From the NCBI RefSeq assembly GCF_002869965.1, contig NZ_PEBS01000054.1, positions 1-38,167 of the forward strand: DNA of 38,167 nucleotides, written 5' to 3'. The translations under genes were made by a program, and so were the position numbers. The stretch is from Janthinobacterium sp. ROICE36 (GTDB lineage: Bacteria > Pseudomonadota > Gammaproteobacteria > Burkholderiales > Burkholderiaceae_D). This document shows positions 23,619 through 30,905 of this stretch, one piece after another. Position 1 is the stretch's first letter. Each line of letters starts with the position of its first letter. The notes under the pieces were generated by a model. That model was given only the letters and a program-made list of their open reading frames with translations, was not told where the DNA came from and did not search any database.

Positions 23619-24455
23619 CTAGCCGCGGCCCAGGTTTTTTTCCACTGTCTTAACCAGGGCGACCAGGCGCGGTCCCAGGTCGGATTCGAGTTTTTCGCGC
23701 GAGAGCAGAAAGGCGGGGCCGCCGCAATTGAAGGCCATCACCTGTTCTCCATCGGCACCCAGCATGGGCACCCCCACCGCATGCACGTCGTTCTGCCACT
23801 CGCCGGCGGAGATGCAAAAGCCGCGGTCCTGGTAATCCTTGAAGCCTTGCTCGATGCCTGCCTTGATGCGCGGCCAGCGTTCCGTCTTGTGCACGCGCGC
23901 ATGGTCCATCAGGTAGTCGCGTTCGGCCTGCGGCAGGATGCACAGCAGGGCCTTGCCCATGGCCGTCGTCATCAAGGGAATGCGCGAGCCGACGTCGAGG
24001 CGCAGGGTGACGTTGGCGCTGCTGCGGCAGGTTTCCACGTAGACCATGCTGAGACGGTCGCGCGTGCCCAGCGACACGGAGGCCTGCGCATGTTCGGCCA
24101 GTTCTTCCATCAGCGGGCGCGCCATCTTGCGCACATCGAGGTTCGACAGCATGCGGTAGCCAAGGGCCAGTACGCCGGCGCCCAGCTGATACTTGCCCAG
24201 GCTGTCCGAGTAATTCAGGTAGCCCAGTTTGGTGAGGGTGTAGGTGAGGCGCGAAATCGTGGGTTTCGGTATGCCCGTGCGCTTGGCCATGTCCGCGTTC
24301 GAGAGGAACACTTCGCCGGGGCGGAAGCACCGGAGCACTTCCAGGCCGCGCGCCAGTGCGTTGACGAACTGGCGATCCTTGCCTTCCTCGTCATCGCTGA
24401 AAACGATGAGTTCCGGATCGGCTGCAGCCTGAATATTTGTCATATTTACATTCAT
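23619..24455 (-). CDS. IclR-family transcriptional regulator
   Basis: 278 residues: winged helix-turn-helix about 28-90 (VNALARGLEVLRCF, MAKRTGIPKPTISRLTYTL, LGYL) and C-terminal effector-binding domain about 105-275 (IPLMTTAMGKALL, GFCISAGEWQNDVHAVGVP). AGGGAG lies seven bases before the ATG at 24455. IclR proteins often control aromatic or carboxylic acid catabolism, and this gene heads the acyl-CoA dehydrogenase-ligase-liv run with only 39 bases to the next gene. It is most likely the local regulator, with the substrate or its CoA ester as effector. Confidence 0.93.
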   Translation of the reverse strand: MNVNMTNIQAAADPELIVFSDDEEGKDRQFVNALARGLEVLRCFRPGEVFLSNADMAKRTGIPKPTISRLTYTLTKLGYLNYSDSLGKYQLGAGVLALGYRMLSNLDVRKMARPLMEELAEHAQASVSLGTRDRLSMVYVETCRSSANVTLRLDVGSRIPLMTTAMGKALLCILPQAERDYLMDHARVHKTERWPRIKAGIEQGFKDYQDRGFCISAGEWQNDVHAVGVPMLGADGEQVMAFNCGGPAFLLSREKLESDLGPRLVALVKTVEKNLGRG

Positions 24456-24604
24456 TTTCTGACTCCCTGAAAATCAGTTTGCCTAGCCGAATCTCGCATG
24501 TCAACCGTTTTATGAAACATTCGTTCGCACAGCGAAATGCTGCGCTGCATGAAAAAAGCCTGAAATTTGACCTGCGCAGGTGTTTCCGGCCTTGTCGCTT
24601 GAGC

Positions 24605-24632
24605 ATCGCTATATGCGCCTGTATATTGCGCT
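24605..24632 (+). promoter_or_regulatory. ModE-like operator, upstream copy
   Basis: ATCGCTATATG, six bases, TATATTGCGCT. Against the ModE consensus as I recall it (ATCGNTATATA, N6, TATATAACGAT), the left half differs at one position and the right half at three. Its centre is 68 bases upstream of the centre of the second copy. Being less exact, it may be a weaker site. It lies 87 bases before the receptor start and 150 from the divergent IclR start. Confidence 0.6.
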
Positions 24633-24639
24633 GTTGGGT

Positions 24640-24668
24640 GACGGCCGCTGCAGGCGTGGCCGTCTTTT
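24640..24668 (+). terminator. terminator-like hairpin between the two ModE boxes
   Basis: GACGGCC (24640-24646) and GGCCGTC (24658-24664) can form a 7-bp stem with an 11-base loop, followed by TTTT. It would stop or attenuate plus-strand transcripts starting upstream of it, leaving the promoter near the second ModE box as the one that matters for the receptor gene. Confidence 0.5.
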
Positions 24669-24672
24669 GAGT

Positions 24673-24700
24673 ATCGCTATATAAGACGATATATAACGAC
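24673..24700 (+). promoter_or_regulatory. ModE operator, near-perfect copy before the TonB receptor gene
   Basis: ATCGCTATATA, AGACGA, TATATAACGAC: 21 of the 22 specified positions of the recalled consensus (ATCGNTATATA, N6, TATATAACGAT) match, only the last base differing. It ends 18 bases before the ATG of the receptor, where bound ModE-molybdate would block the promoter or the start of transcription. This predicts repression when molybdate is plentiful. No modE gene is in the window, so it would act in trans. Confidence 0.82.
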
Positions 24701-24718
24701 AGTGGAAAGAACAAGACG

Positions 24719-26704
24719 ATGTTGAAACAGGTAATGGCAGGCGCCGTGATGCTGGCGCTGGCGCAGCAGGCCTCTGGCAAGGAGGACGCGGATGCGGCGG
24801 CGCCGTTCGTGCTGGGCACGGTGACGGTGATCGGCCAGCGCGACCAGTTGGGGCAGGTGGCGCAGTTGGATGGGCAGCGAGTGGCTTCGCAAGTGAGCCG
24901 CGCCGAAATGCGCCGCTTTAACCGCGACAACGTGGGCGACGCCCTCAATCTGCTATCGGGCGTGTCGCTGTCGACCAATTCGCGCAACGAAAAAACCGTC
25001 GCCATCCGCGGTTTCGATGCGCGCCAGGTGCCGCTGTATATCGATGGTATCCCCGTCTACGTGCCGTATGACGGCTATGTCGATTTCAACCGCTTCACGA
25101 CGGCCGACCTGGCCGCCATCCAGGTGGCCAAGGGCTACAGCTCCGTGGCGTATGGCGCCAATACCCTGGGCGGCGCCATCAATCTGATCTCGCGCAAACC
25201 CGCAGCGCGCCTTGAGGGAGATACCTCCATCGGTTTCGGCTCGGGCAGCGAGCGCCAGGTAGCGGCCAACGTGGGCACCAACCAGGGCCTGTGGTATCTG
25301 CAGGCGGGCGTGTCGTATATCGACAGCGACGGTTTCCCCCTGTCGTCCGACTTCCGCCCGACAGCCACGGAAGACGGCGGCACGCGCAACAATGCCTACC
25401 GCAAGGACCATAAACTGTCGTTCAAGGTGGGTTATACGCCCGTGGGTGGTGATGAATATGCGCTCAGCTACTACAAGCAGCATGGCGAAAAGGGCCAGCC
25501 GCCATCGATTAATCCCGTCGGCGCGCGCTACTGGCAATGGCCGTACTGGGACAAGGAAAGCGTGTATTTCGTCTCGCAGACGCGCCTGGGCGAGGCCGAG
25601 CGGCTGAAACTGCGGCTGTACCACGATAGCTATGACAATGAAATCACCTCGTTCACCAATGGCAGCTACGCGACCCTGAAGATCAGCGGCCAGGGCAGCG
25701 TCAGCGGCGGGCGCAGCATCTATAACGACCGCACGAACGGCGGCGCGGTGGAGCTTGAATCGTTCCGCCTGGCCGCTCACAGCCTGCGCTTCGTCGCCAG
25801 CGTCAAGGCCGACGAGCACCAGGAACTGGACGCCAAGGGCGTGCGCAATACCTGGTACAAGGATGCCCTGTGGACCCTGGGTGCGGAAGACAGCATCGCC
25901 CTCAACGCGGCGACGGAACTGTCGCTGGGCGTGTCGCGCAATGCACTGCGCCCGGACACCGTCTACAGCGCCGGCAATGCGTATACCTTGCCGGATAATC
26001 AATCGGCCACCGACCTGCAGGCTGGCCTGTTCCGCAAGGTCGGCGCCGAGGCGCGCGTGTACGCCAGCGTGGCGCGCAAGTCGCGCCTGCCGACCCTGAA
26101 GGATCGCTACTCGCAGCGCCTTGGCACATATATCGAAAACCCGGCCTTGCGCGCGGAAGAGGCGATGAACTATGAGCTGGGGTATCAAGGCGATGCGCAA
26201 GGCCTGGCGCTGGAAGCGGCGCTGTTCTACAGCGATGTGAAGGACAAGATCCAGAGCGTGGCGAACGTCTCGGGCGTGCGCGCGCAGATGCGCAACGCGG
26301 GCCGGGCGCACATCAGCGGCGTGGAACTGGGCTTGCGCGGTCGCGCAGGCGCCTGGCTGGACTTCGGCGGCAATTACACCTACACGCAGATGAAGAACGT
26401 CAGCGACCGCGCCATCCGCCTGACGGACGTGCCGCGCCACAAGCTGACGGCGCACGCCGTGCTGCATGCGGCGCGCCAGGTCGACGTGGTGGCCATCGCG
26501 GAATCGAACAGCGGGCGCTGGGTCTCGAACATTTTGGAACTTGGTGGTTTTACGACGCTGAACCTGAAGGCCGTGTACCGCCCCTTGCCGGCATTGAGCC
26601 TGGAAGCGGGCGTGGCGAACCTGGGTGACCGCAATTACGCGCTGGCCGAGGGTTTTCCCAGCGCGGGCCGGACCTGGCTGGCCAATGCACAGGTCCAGTT
26701 CTGA
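24719..26704 (+). CDS. TonB-dependent outer-membrane receptor, predicted ModE-regulated
   Basis: 661 residues: signal peptide (about 1-20), a TonB-box-like TVTVIG at 34-39, plug domain about 50-165 (RDNVGDALNLLSGVS, KTVAIRGFD, VPLYIDGIPVYVPYDG, VAYGANTLGGAINLISRKP), then a beta-barrel ending in the C-terminal Phe (NAQVQF) expected for BAM insertion. It moves a bound ligand across the outer membrane with energy from TonB-ExbBD. The ligand is not evident from sequence. The ModE box just upstream and the molybdopterin-fold partner downstream point to a molybdenum (or tungsten) species, possibly chelated. Catecholate siderophore or vitamin receptors are the default alternative. Confidence 0.93.
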   Translation: MLKQVMAGAVMLALAQQASGKEDADAAAPFVLGTVTVIGQRDQLGQVAQLDGQRVASQVSRAEMRRFNRDNVGDALNLLSGVSLSTNSRNEKTVAIRGFDARQVPLYIDGIPVYVPYDGYVDFNRFTTADLAAIQVAKGYSSVAYGANTLGGAINLISRKPAARLEGDTSIGFGSGSERQVAANVGTNQGLWYLQAGVSYIDSDGFPLSSDFRPTATEDGGTRNNAYRKDHKLSFKVGYTPVGGDEYALSYYKQHGEKGQPPSINPVGARYWQWPYWDKESVYFVSQTRLGEAERLKLRLYHDSYDNEITSFTNGSYATLKISGQGSVSGGRSIYNDRTNGGAVELESFRLAAHSLRFVASVKADEHQELDAKGVRNTWYKDALWTLGAEDSIALNAATELSLGVSRNALRPDTVYSAGNAYTLPDNQSATDLQAGLFRKVGAEARVYASVARKSRLPTLKDRYSQRLGTYIENPALRAEEAMNYELGYQGDAQGLALEAALFYSDVKDKIQSVANVSGVRAQMRNAGRAHISGVELGLRGRAGAWLDFGGNYTYTQMKNVSDRAIRLTDVPRHKLTAHAVLHAARQVDVVAIAESNSGRWVSNILELGGFTTLNLKAVYRPLPALSLEAGVANLGDRNYALAEGFPSAGRTWLANAQVQF

Positions 26705-26734
26705 TTTTTTGACTGTTTCATGAAAGGACATAGC

Positions 26735-27274
26735 ATGTTCAAGAAAATATTTGCTGCTTGTACCGTGGCGGCGTTGCTGGCGGCGGCACCGGCCGCGTGG
26801 TCGGCACCCGCTGCCGCGCGCGACAACATGAGCCACGCCCTCGCCGTGACGGGCATGGTGGAAACGCCTTTGATACTGACAGTGGCCGATTTGCGCCAGC
26901 TGCCGTCCGCAAATGGCGGGGAAATTGCCGTCACGCGTCATGACGGCGACAAGGCCGAGACCATCGCCAGCTACAAGGGTGTGCGCCTGCGCGACATTCT
27001 CGACAAGGCGGTGCTCGATGCGCCGGGCCATAACGACGTCAAGAAACTCGCCATCATCGCCACGGCGACCGATGGCTATGCAGTGGTATTTTCCTGGGGC
27101 GAGCTGTATAACGCGCCGGCCGGCGAGGGCGTGATCGTCTACTACGAAAAAAATGGCAAGGCGCTCGACGACAACGATGGTGAAATCGCCCTCATCTCGG
27201 CAAAAGACATTCGCACGGGTCCGCGCCACGTGAAATGGCTGAATGGCATCGAGGTGCGCAAGCTGGTGAACTGA
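26735..27274 (+). CDS. small exported protein with sulfite-oxidase-type (molybdopterin oxidoreductase) fold
   Basis: 179 residues: signal peptide to about AAWSA (residues 20-24), then a compact domain like the molybdopterin domain of sulfite oxidase/YedY proteins (LAVTGMVETPLILTVADLRQ, YKGVRLRDILDKA, ATDGYAVVFSWGEL, ALISAKDIRTGPRHVKWL). The mature part has no cysteine, so the Mo-ligating Cys of true sulfite oxidases is missing; catalysis of that type is unlikely. The start at 26735 is chosen because AAAGGA lies six bases before it; an ATG at 26720 would add five residues. It follows the receptor gene by 30 bases, and the two are probably cotranscribed under ModE. A periplasmic binder of the imported molybdenum compound is one possibility. 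Confidence 0.8.
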   Translation: MFKKIFAACTVAALLAAAPAAWSAPAAARDNMSHALAVTGMVETPLILTVADLRQLPSANGGEIAVTRHDGDKAETIASYKGVRLRDILDKAVLDAPGHNDVKKLAIIATATDGYAVVFSWGELYNAPAGEGVIVYYEKNGKALDDNDGEIALISAKDIRTGPRHVKWLNGIEVRKLVN

Positions 27275-27279
27275 TAGGC

Positions 27280-27601
27280 GCCAGCGATGAAGCATCCCGC
27301 CACGCAGCGCGCCGCCACGCCGTCATCGCACAAACGCCGCACATACGCCGTGCCTTCGTCATGCAGCGGATCGAATTCGCACACCAGCACGGTCGCCGGC
27401 GGCAAGTCTTTGAGCGACGCGGCCCGCAGGGGCGCCGCGTAGGGCTGCGCGCGTCAGTGAATGGCCCTCCGCACCAGCCGGCATGTAGGCGCGCACGGTC
27501 AGCGCATGTTCGCCCGGCAGCACGTAATCCTTGATCGAGGCGGGCGGCGGTGCATGGTTTGCCTGTGCCAGGAAAGCCGCTACTTGCGGGTCCAGGCTCA
27601 T
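27280..27601 (-). pseudogene. remnant of an alpha/beta-hydrolase (acetyl-esterase/HSL type) with internal deletion
   Basis: It starts with ATG at 27601, overlapping the previous gene's stop as ATGA. About 45 residues of a normal N-terminus follow (MSLDPQVAAFLAQ, then EHALTVRAYMPAGAEG). After about 27465 the homology jumps, in another frame, to the C-terminal part of the same family: SPYAAPLRAASLKDLPPA, then VLVCEFDPLHDEGTAYVRRL. The HGGG and GDSAG segments with the nucleophile are gone, so well over 100 residues are deleted. The far end (expected near IHGF) is also lost, right where the convergent sulfite-oxidase-fold gene ends. The product cannot be functional. Confidence 0.75.
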
Positions 27602-28452
27602 GCCGGCGCTCCCTCCAGGAAGGGCAGCAGGTGGGCGATGAACGCTTCCGGCTGTTCTTCCATGATGAAGTGCCCGCATTCGGCGACGATGGCGCCTTGC
27701 AAAATGTCGGCCTTGCCCTGCATGGTCAGCAGGGGTGCGTCATTCGTCGCGTGGTCGGCGCCGATGGCCAGCACGGGCATCGCCAGGCTGTGTTTTGCCC
27801 GCTCCAGGTTTTGCCGGATGGTTTCGGGAATGGCTCGGTAGTAAGCGAAGCCCGCGCGCAGGGCGCCTGGCGTGGAATACGCTTCCGCATACACGTCGAC
27901 GGCCACCTTGTCGCGGCGGTACGACCAGCGGTCGAAAATGAAGCGGATGTACTCGCGCTCCTTGCCCGCCGTGAGCATTTCCGGCAAATCGAGCACCTGG
28001 TTGAACATGAAGTGCCACAGGAAGATGTTGTCGGAAGGCGCCACGAAGATGGGCGGCGCCGGTGCCAGGCCAGGAATGACGGCTTCCGTCAGCGCCAGTT
28101 TCGTCACGGCCTGCGGGAAATCGCTGGCCAGCGCATAGCCCACCCACATGCCGATGTCGTGACCCACCACATCGTACTGCGCGTGGCCCAGGGCCAGCAT
28201 GGCGCGGTGCAGGGCGGCGGCGATGGCGCCCGTATCGTAGCCATCGGCCGGGCGGCTGGAGTGGCCGCTGCCCGGCGGGTCGATGGCGATGGCCTGGTAG
28301 CCATTGGCCGCCAGGGCTGCCATCACGTGGCGCCAGGCATACCAGGTCTGTGGCCAGCCGGGAATCAGCAGCACGGGTTTGCCTTCGCCGGCAATCACGC
28401 AATGCAGGCGCTGGCCGTCGATGCGGACGTAGTCGTGTGTGAAATCGTTCAT
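27598..28452 (-). CDS. epoxide-hydrolase/haloalkane-dehalogenase-type alpha/beta-hydrolase
   Basis: 284 residues. PGWPQTWYAW (31-40) is the oxyanion segment. The nucleophile is an Asp (Asp99 in VGHDIGMW), which separates this group from Ser esterases, and the catalytic His261 is in ECGHFIMEEQPE. Members open epoxides or remove halide through an alkyl-enzyme ester; substrate unknown. AAGGAAA precedes the ATG. It starts 16 bases after the sugar-isomerase-like gene and overlaps the following esterase remnant, so three genes probably form one transcript under the TetR operator. Confidence 0.9.
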   Translation of the reverse strand: MNDFTHDYVRIDGQRLHCVIAGEGKPVLLIPGWPQTWYAWRHVMAALAANGYQAIAIDPPGSGHSSRPADGYDTGAIAAALHRAMLALGHAQYDVVGHDIGMWVGYALASDFPQAVTKLALTEAVIPGLAPAPPIFVAPSDNIFLWHFMFNQVLDLPEMLTAGKEREYIRFIFDRWSYRRDKVAVDVYAEAYSTPGALRAGFAYYRAIPETIRQNLERAKHSLAMPVLAIGADHATNDAPLLTMQGKADILQGAIVAECGHFIMEEQPEAFIAHLLPFLEGAPA

Positions 28453-28468
28453 AGGTTTGTTTCCTTGA

Positions 28469-29530
28469 TTAGTTATGCTGGATGCCCAGCAATTGATGGA
28501 TATGTTGCGCGCTGACGGGGGCGCCGGCGAAGTCGTCGAAGATCTTGCTGGTCACGGGAATGATGTGGGCATCGATGAAAGCCACGCCTTCGCGCGCACC
28601 CACCTCCGGGTCCTTCAGGCAGCATTCCCATTCCAGCGTGGCCCAGCCTGCGTAGTCGTTTTGCGCCATCTTCGAAAAGATCGCCTTGAAATCGACCTGG
28701 CCATCGCCCAGCGAACGGAAACGCCCGGCGCGGTTTTCCCACGACTGGTAGCCGCCGTAGATGCCTTGCCGTCCGGTCGGATTGAATTCCGCATCCTTCA
28801 CATGGAACATGCGGATGTGGTCCTTGTAGATATCGATGAATTCCAGGTAGTTCAGCTGCTGCAGCACGAAGTGGCTGGGATCGAACAGCATCTTGCAGCG
28901 CGGATGGCGGCCCACGCGTTCATAAAACATCTCGAAGCTGATGCCGTCATGCAGGTCTTCGCTGGGGTGGATTTCGTAGCACAGGTTGACTCCCTGTTCC
29001 TCGCACACGTCGAGGATGGGTAGCCAGCGGCGCGCCAGTTCGTCGAAGGCCGTTTCGATCAGGCCGGGCGGGCGCTGCGGGAACGGGAACAGATATGGCC
29101 AGGCGAACGAGCCGGAAAACGTGCCCATTTCCGTCAGGCCCAGGCGCTTCGAGGCCATGGCCGCCAACTTGACCTGCTCGATGGCCCATGCCGTGCGTGC
29201 TGCCGGCTGGCCATGCAGGTGTTCCGGCGCGAAGCTGTCGCACAGCGCGTCGTAGGCCGGATGCACGGCTACCAGCTGGCCGAAGATGTGCGTCGTCAGT
29301 TCGCTGATGACCAGGCCATGGCCCGCCAGCATGACGACCAGCTCGTCGCAATATTGCTGGCTGCGCGCGGCTTGCGCCACGTCGAACAGGCGCGCATCCC
29401 AGGCGGGAATCTGCAAAGCCTTGAAGCCCATGCCGGCCGCCCACTCGGCGATGGCAGGCAGGGTGTTGAAGGGCGCCGTATCGGCGACGAATTGTGCCAG
29501 GTGCAGGCTGGGTCCTTGGATGGTTTTCAT
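28469..29530 (-). CDS. sugar phosphate isomerase/epimerase-like TIM-barrel protein
   Basis: 353 residues of the xylose-isomerase-like AP-endonuclease-2 fold. Metal-ligand segments are visible: LCYEIHPSEDLHDG, KMLFDPSHFVLQQ, MFHVKDAEFNPTGR and ATLEWECCL, giving the usual Glu-Asp-His-Glu set. Related proteins isomerise or epimerise sugars, inositols or keto acids in catabolic operons; the exact substrate is not recognisable. AGGAG precedes the ATG. It is the first gene of the set divergent from the TetR regulator, with the palindromic operator in its leader. Confidence 0.9.
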   Translation of the reverse strand: MKTIQGPSLHLAQFVADTAPFNTLPAIAEWAAGMGFKALQIPAWDARLFDVAQAARSQQYCDELVVMLAGHGLVISELTTHIFGQLVAVHPAYDALCDSFAPEHLHGQPAARTAWAIEQVKLAAMASKRLGLTEMGTFSGSFAWPYLFPFPQRPPGLIETAFDELARRWLPILDVCEEQGVNLCYEIHPSEDLHDGISFEMFYERVGRHPRCKMLFDPSHFVLQQLNYLEFIDIYKDHIRMFHVKDAEFNPTGRQGIYGGYQSWENRAGRFRSLGDGQVDFKAIFSKMAQNDYAGWATLEWECCLKDPEVGAREGVAFIDAHIIPVTSKIFDDFAGAPVSAQHIHQLLGIQHN

Positions 29531-29538
29531 ATCGGCTC

Positions 29539-29566
29539 CTATTATTTGTCAATCGACAAAGAATAG
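29539..29566. promoter_or_regulatory. 28-bp palindromic operator, probably for the TetR regulator
   Basis: TTTGTC and GACAAA are mirrored around AATC. Outside them, after one mismatched base, CTATT mirrors AATAG. Eleven of twelve arm positions are therefore symmetric. It overlaps the upstream leader of the isomerase-like gene, next to its ribosome site, and is 104 bases from the divergent TetR start, the usual place for a self-regulating TetR operator. Confidence 0.7.
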
Positions 29567-29669
29567 GTGAAATTTTTTGCGCGGTCAAGGCGTAACTGCA
29601 AAATAAATCGCAAATACAGTGGCATGCCAGGCGTTATACTGGCCGCCAGTTTGCAAGCAGAGGATCAAC

Positions 29670-30266
29670 ATGGCAGGAAGACCGAGGGAATTTGACCGCG
29701 CGCTGGCGCTGGCAAAAGCGCGCGACGCATTCTGGACGCGCGGCTACGAGGGTGTGTCGATGGCCGACCTGGTGGCAGCGCTGGGCATCGCCTCAGCGCG
29801 CATTTATGCGGCGTTCGGCTCGAAGGAACAGCTGTTCCGCGAAGCCGTGGAGCTGTACGAGTCGGGCGAGGGCGCATTTGCCGTGCATGCGCTGGCGGCC
29901 AGCCTGAATGTGCGCGACGCGGTGGCGCGCATGCTGGAAGAAGCCGTGCTGCTGTACACGCGCAGCGGCCAGCCGCAAGGCTGCATGGTGGTGACGGCCG
30001 CCACGAATACGAGTGCGGAAAACGCCGGCATCGCCGACTGGCTGGCGCAGCACCGCCGCGCGCGCACACAAGCCGTCATCGAGCGCTTGCACGCGGCGCA
30101 GCTGGCGGGAGAGTTAACAGGGGACGCGGACGTGCAGGCGCTGGGTGATTATTATGCGGCGCTGCTGCATGGCCTGTCGGTGCAGGCGCGTGACGGCATT
30201 CCGGCTGAACGGCTGCTGGCGCTGATCCAGCCTGCCATGGCGCCGCTGGCGCTGGCTATGATGTAG
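29670..30266 (+). CDS. TetR/AcrR-family transcriptional regulator
   Basis: 198 residues. The N-terminal helix-turn-helix domain spans about 8-55 (REFDRALALAKARDAFW, MADLVAALGIASARIYAAFGSKEQLF); the rest is a helical ligand-binding domain. The start at 29670 has AGAGGA upstream; the frame to 29619 adds an unlikely leader. It is divergent from the isomerase-like/epoxide-hydrolase-like genes and probably represses them, and perhaps itself, through the palindrome at 29539-29566. The ligand is unknown. Confidence 0.93.
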   Translation: MAGRPREFDRALALAKARDAFWTRGYEGVSMADLVAALGIASARIYAAFGSKEQLFREAVELYESGEGAFAVHALAASLNVRDAVARMLEEAVLLYTRSGQPQGCMVVTAATNTSAENAGIADWLAQHRRARTQAVIERLHAAQLAGELTGDADVQALGDYYAALLHGLSVQARDGIPAERLLALIQPAMAPLALAMM

Positions 30267-30280
30267 ATAGTCTCAGGCCT

Positions 30281-30652
30281 TCAAGTCTGGACATCGATCA
30301 GGCTGCCCAAGGCCTGGTCGGCCGCCTTGACGACATTCGCCGACAGGTTGAAACCGGCCTTGTAGACCAGGTTATCCGTCAGTTCGGACGCCAGGCCCAC
30401 GCCGTTCGGCCGGCTTTGCGCCGCCTTGGCCGCATTCGCATTGGCGCCGCTGACGCTTTCGCTGGCAGCCAGCTTGCGCCCTTCGACGGAGAGCGTGACG
30501 CCTGTGCCGGCGGGGCTGGCTTCCTGGAAGTTGGCCGATTGCGGCTGGAAGCCCGGCGTGGTCGCATTCGCGATATTGTTGGCGGCCACATCCAGCGCGC
30601 GCTGGTTGGCGGTCAGTCCCGTGGTAGCGGTAGTGAGGGCGGATATGGACAT
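30281..30652 (-). CDS. stand-alone FlgC-like flagellar rod-domain protein
   Basis: 123 residues. The N-terminus has the flagellar basal-body rod signature (GLTANQRALDVAANNIANATTPGF, residues 13-36), and the C-terminus (LVYKAGFNLSANVVKAADQALGSL) resembles the C-terminal helix of FlgC/FlgE axial proteins. It is shorter than FlgC (about 135-150) and no flagellar gene is nearby. Similar isolated small proteins occur in other proteobacteria without a defined role. AAGGAG precedes the ATG. It is convergent with the TetR gene, 14 bases apart. Confidence 0.85.
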   Translation of the reverse strand: MSISALTTATTGLTANQRALDVAANNIANATTPGFQPQSANFQEASPAGTGVTLSVEGRKLAASESVSGANANAAKAAQSRPNGVGLASELTDNLVYKAGFNLSANVVKAADQALGSLIDVQT

Positions 30653-30838
30653 GGCGACTCCTTCAGAATGTGCCTATGTTACACCTGTCAGCGGGGAAAA
30701 TCACGCTGTGCGTGCGCTGGCCTCTTGCCAGCTATATGCGCTCGATGAACGCCTCGTTTGGCCGGTCGCGAATGCCGCCGGCGGCGCACAATAGGCTGCC
30801 GCGCACGATAGTTGTCGCCGAAACGGGGGATGGGCGAA

Positions 30839-30844
30839 TATACT
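30839..30844 (+). promoter_or_regulatory. candidate -10 element of the NYN-domain gene
   Basis: TATACT lies 62 bases before the start at 30906. No good -35 hexamer is found at 16-18 bases; TTGTCG at 30812-30817 is 21 bases away. The rest of the 253-base gap 30653-30905 shows nothing else I can name. Confidence 0.3.
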
Positions 30845-30905
30845 AGGGGAAAAGGGAGGCGTTGCGCTTCCCGTCCGCCCTTATCATCAGCGAGAATTCA
30901 TCCTT

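Noticed and set aside
24456..24604. Reading the ModE-like boxes as IclR operators of the divergent regulator
   Set aside because: The spacing and sequence match ModE over 28 bp and lie nearer the receptor start. IclR sites are usually shorter, and none is evident directly before the iclR or dehydrogenase starts. IclR binding cannot be fully excluded.
24953..27295. 780-codon minus-strand open frame opposite the TonB receptor gene
   Set aside because: It is antisense to a gene with clear signal peptide, plug, barrel and terminal Phe; composition is His/Arg/Gln-rich as expected for a high-GC shadow frame.
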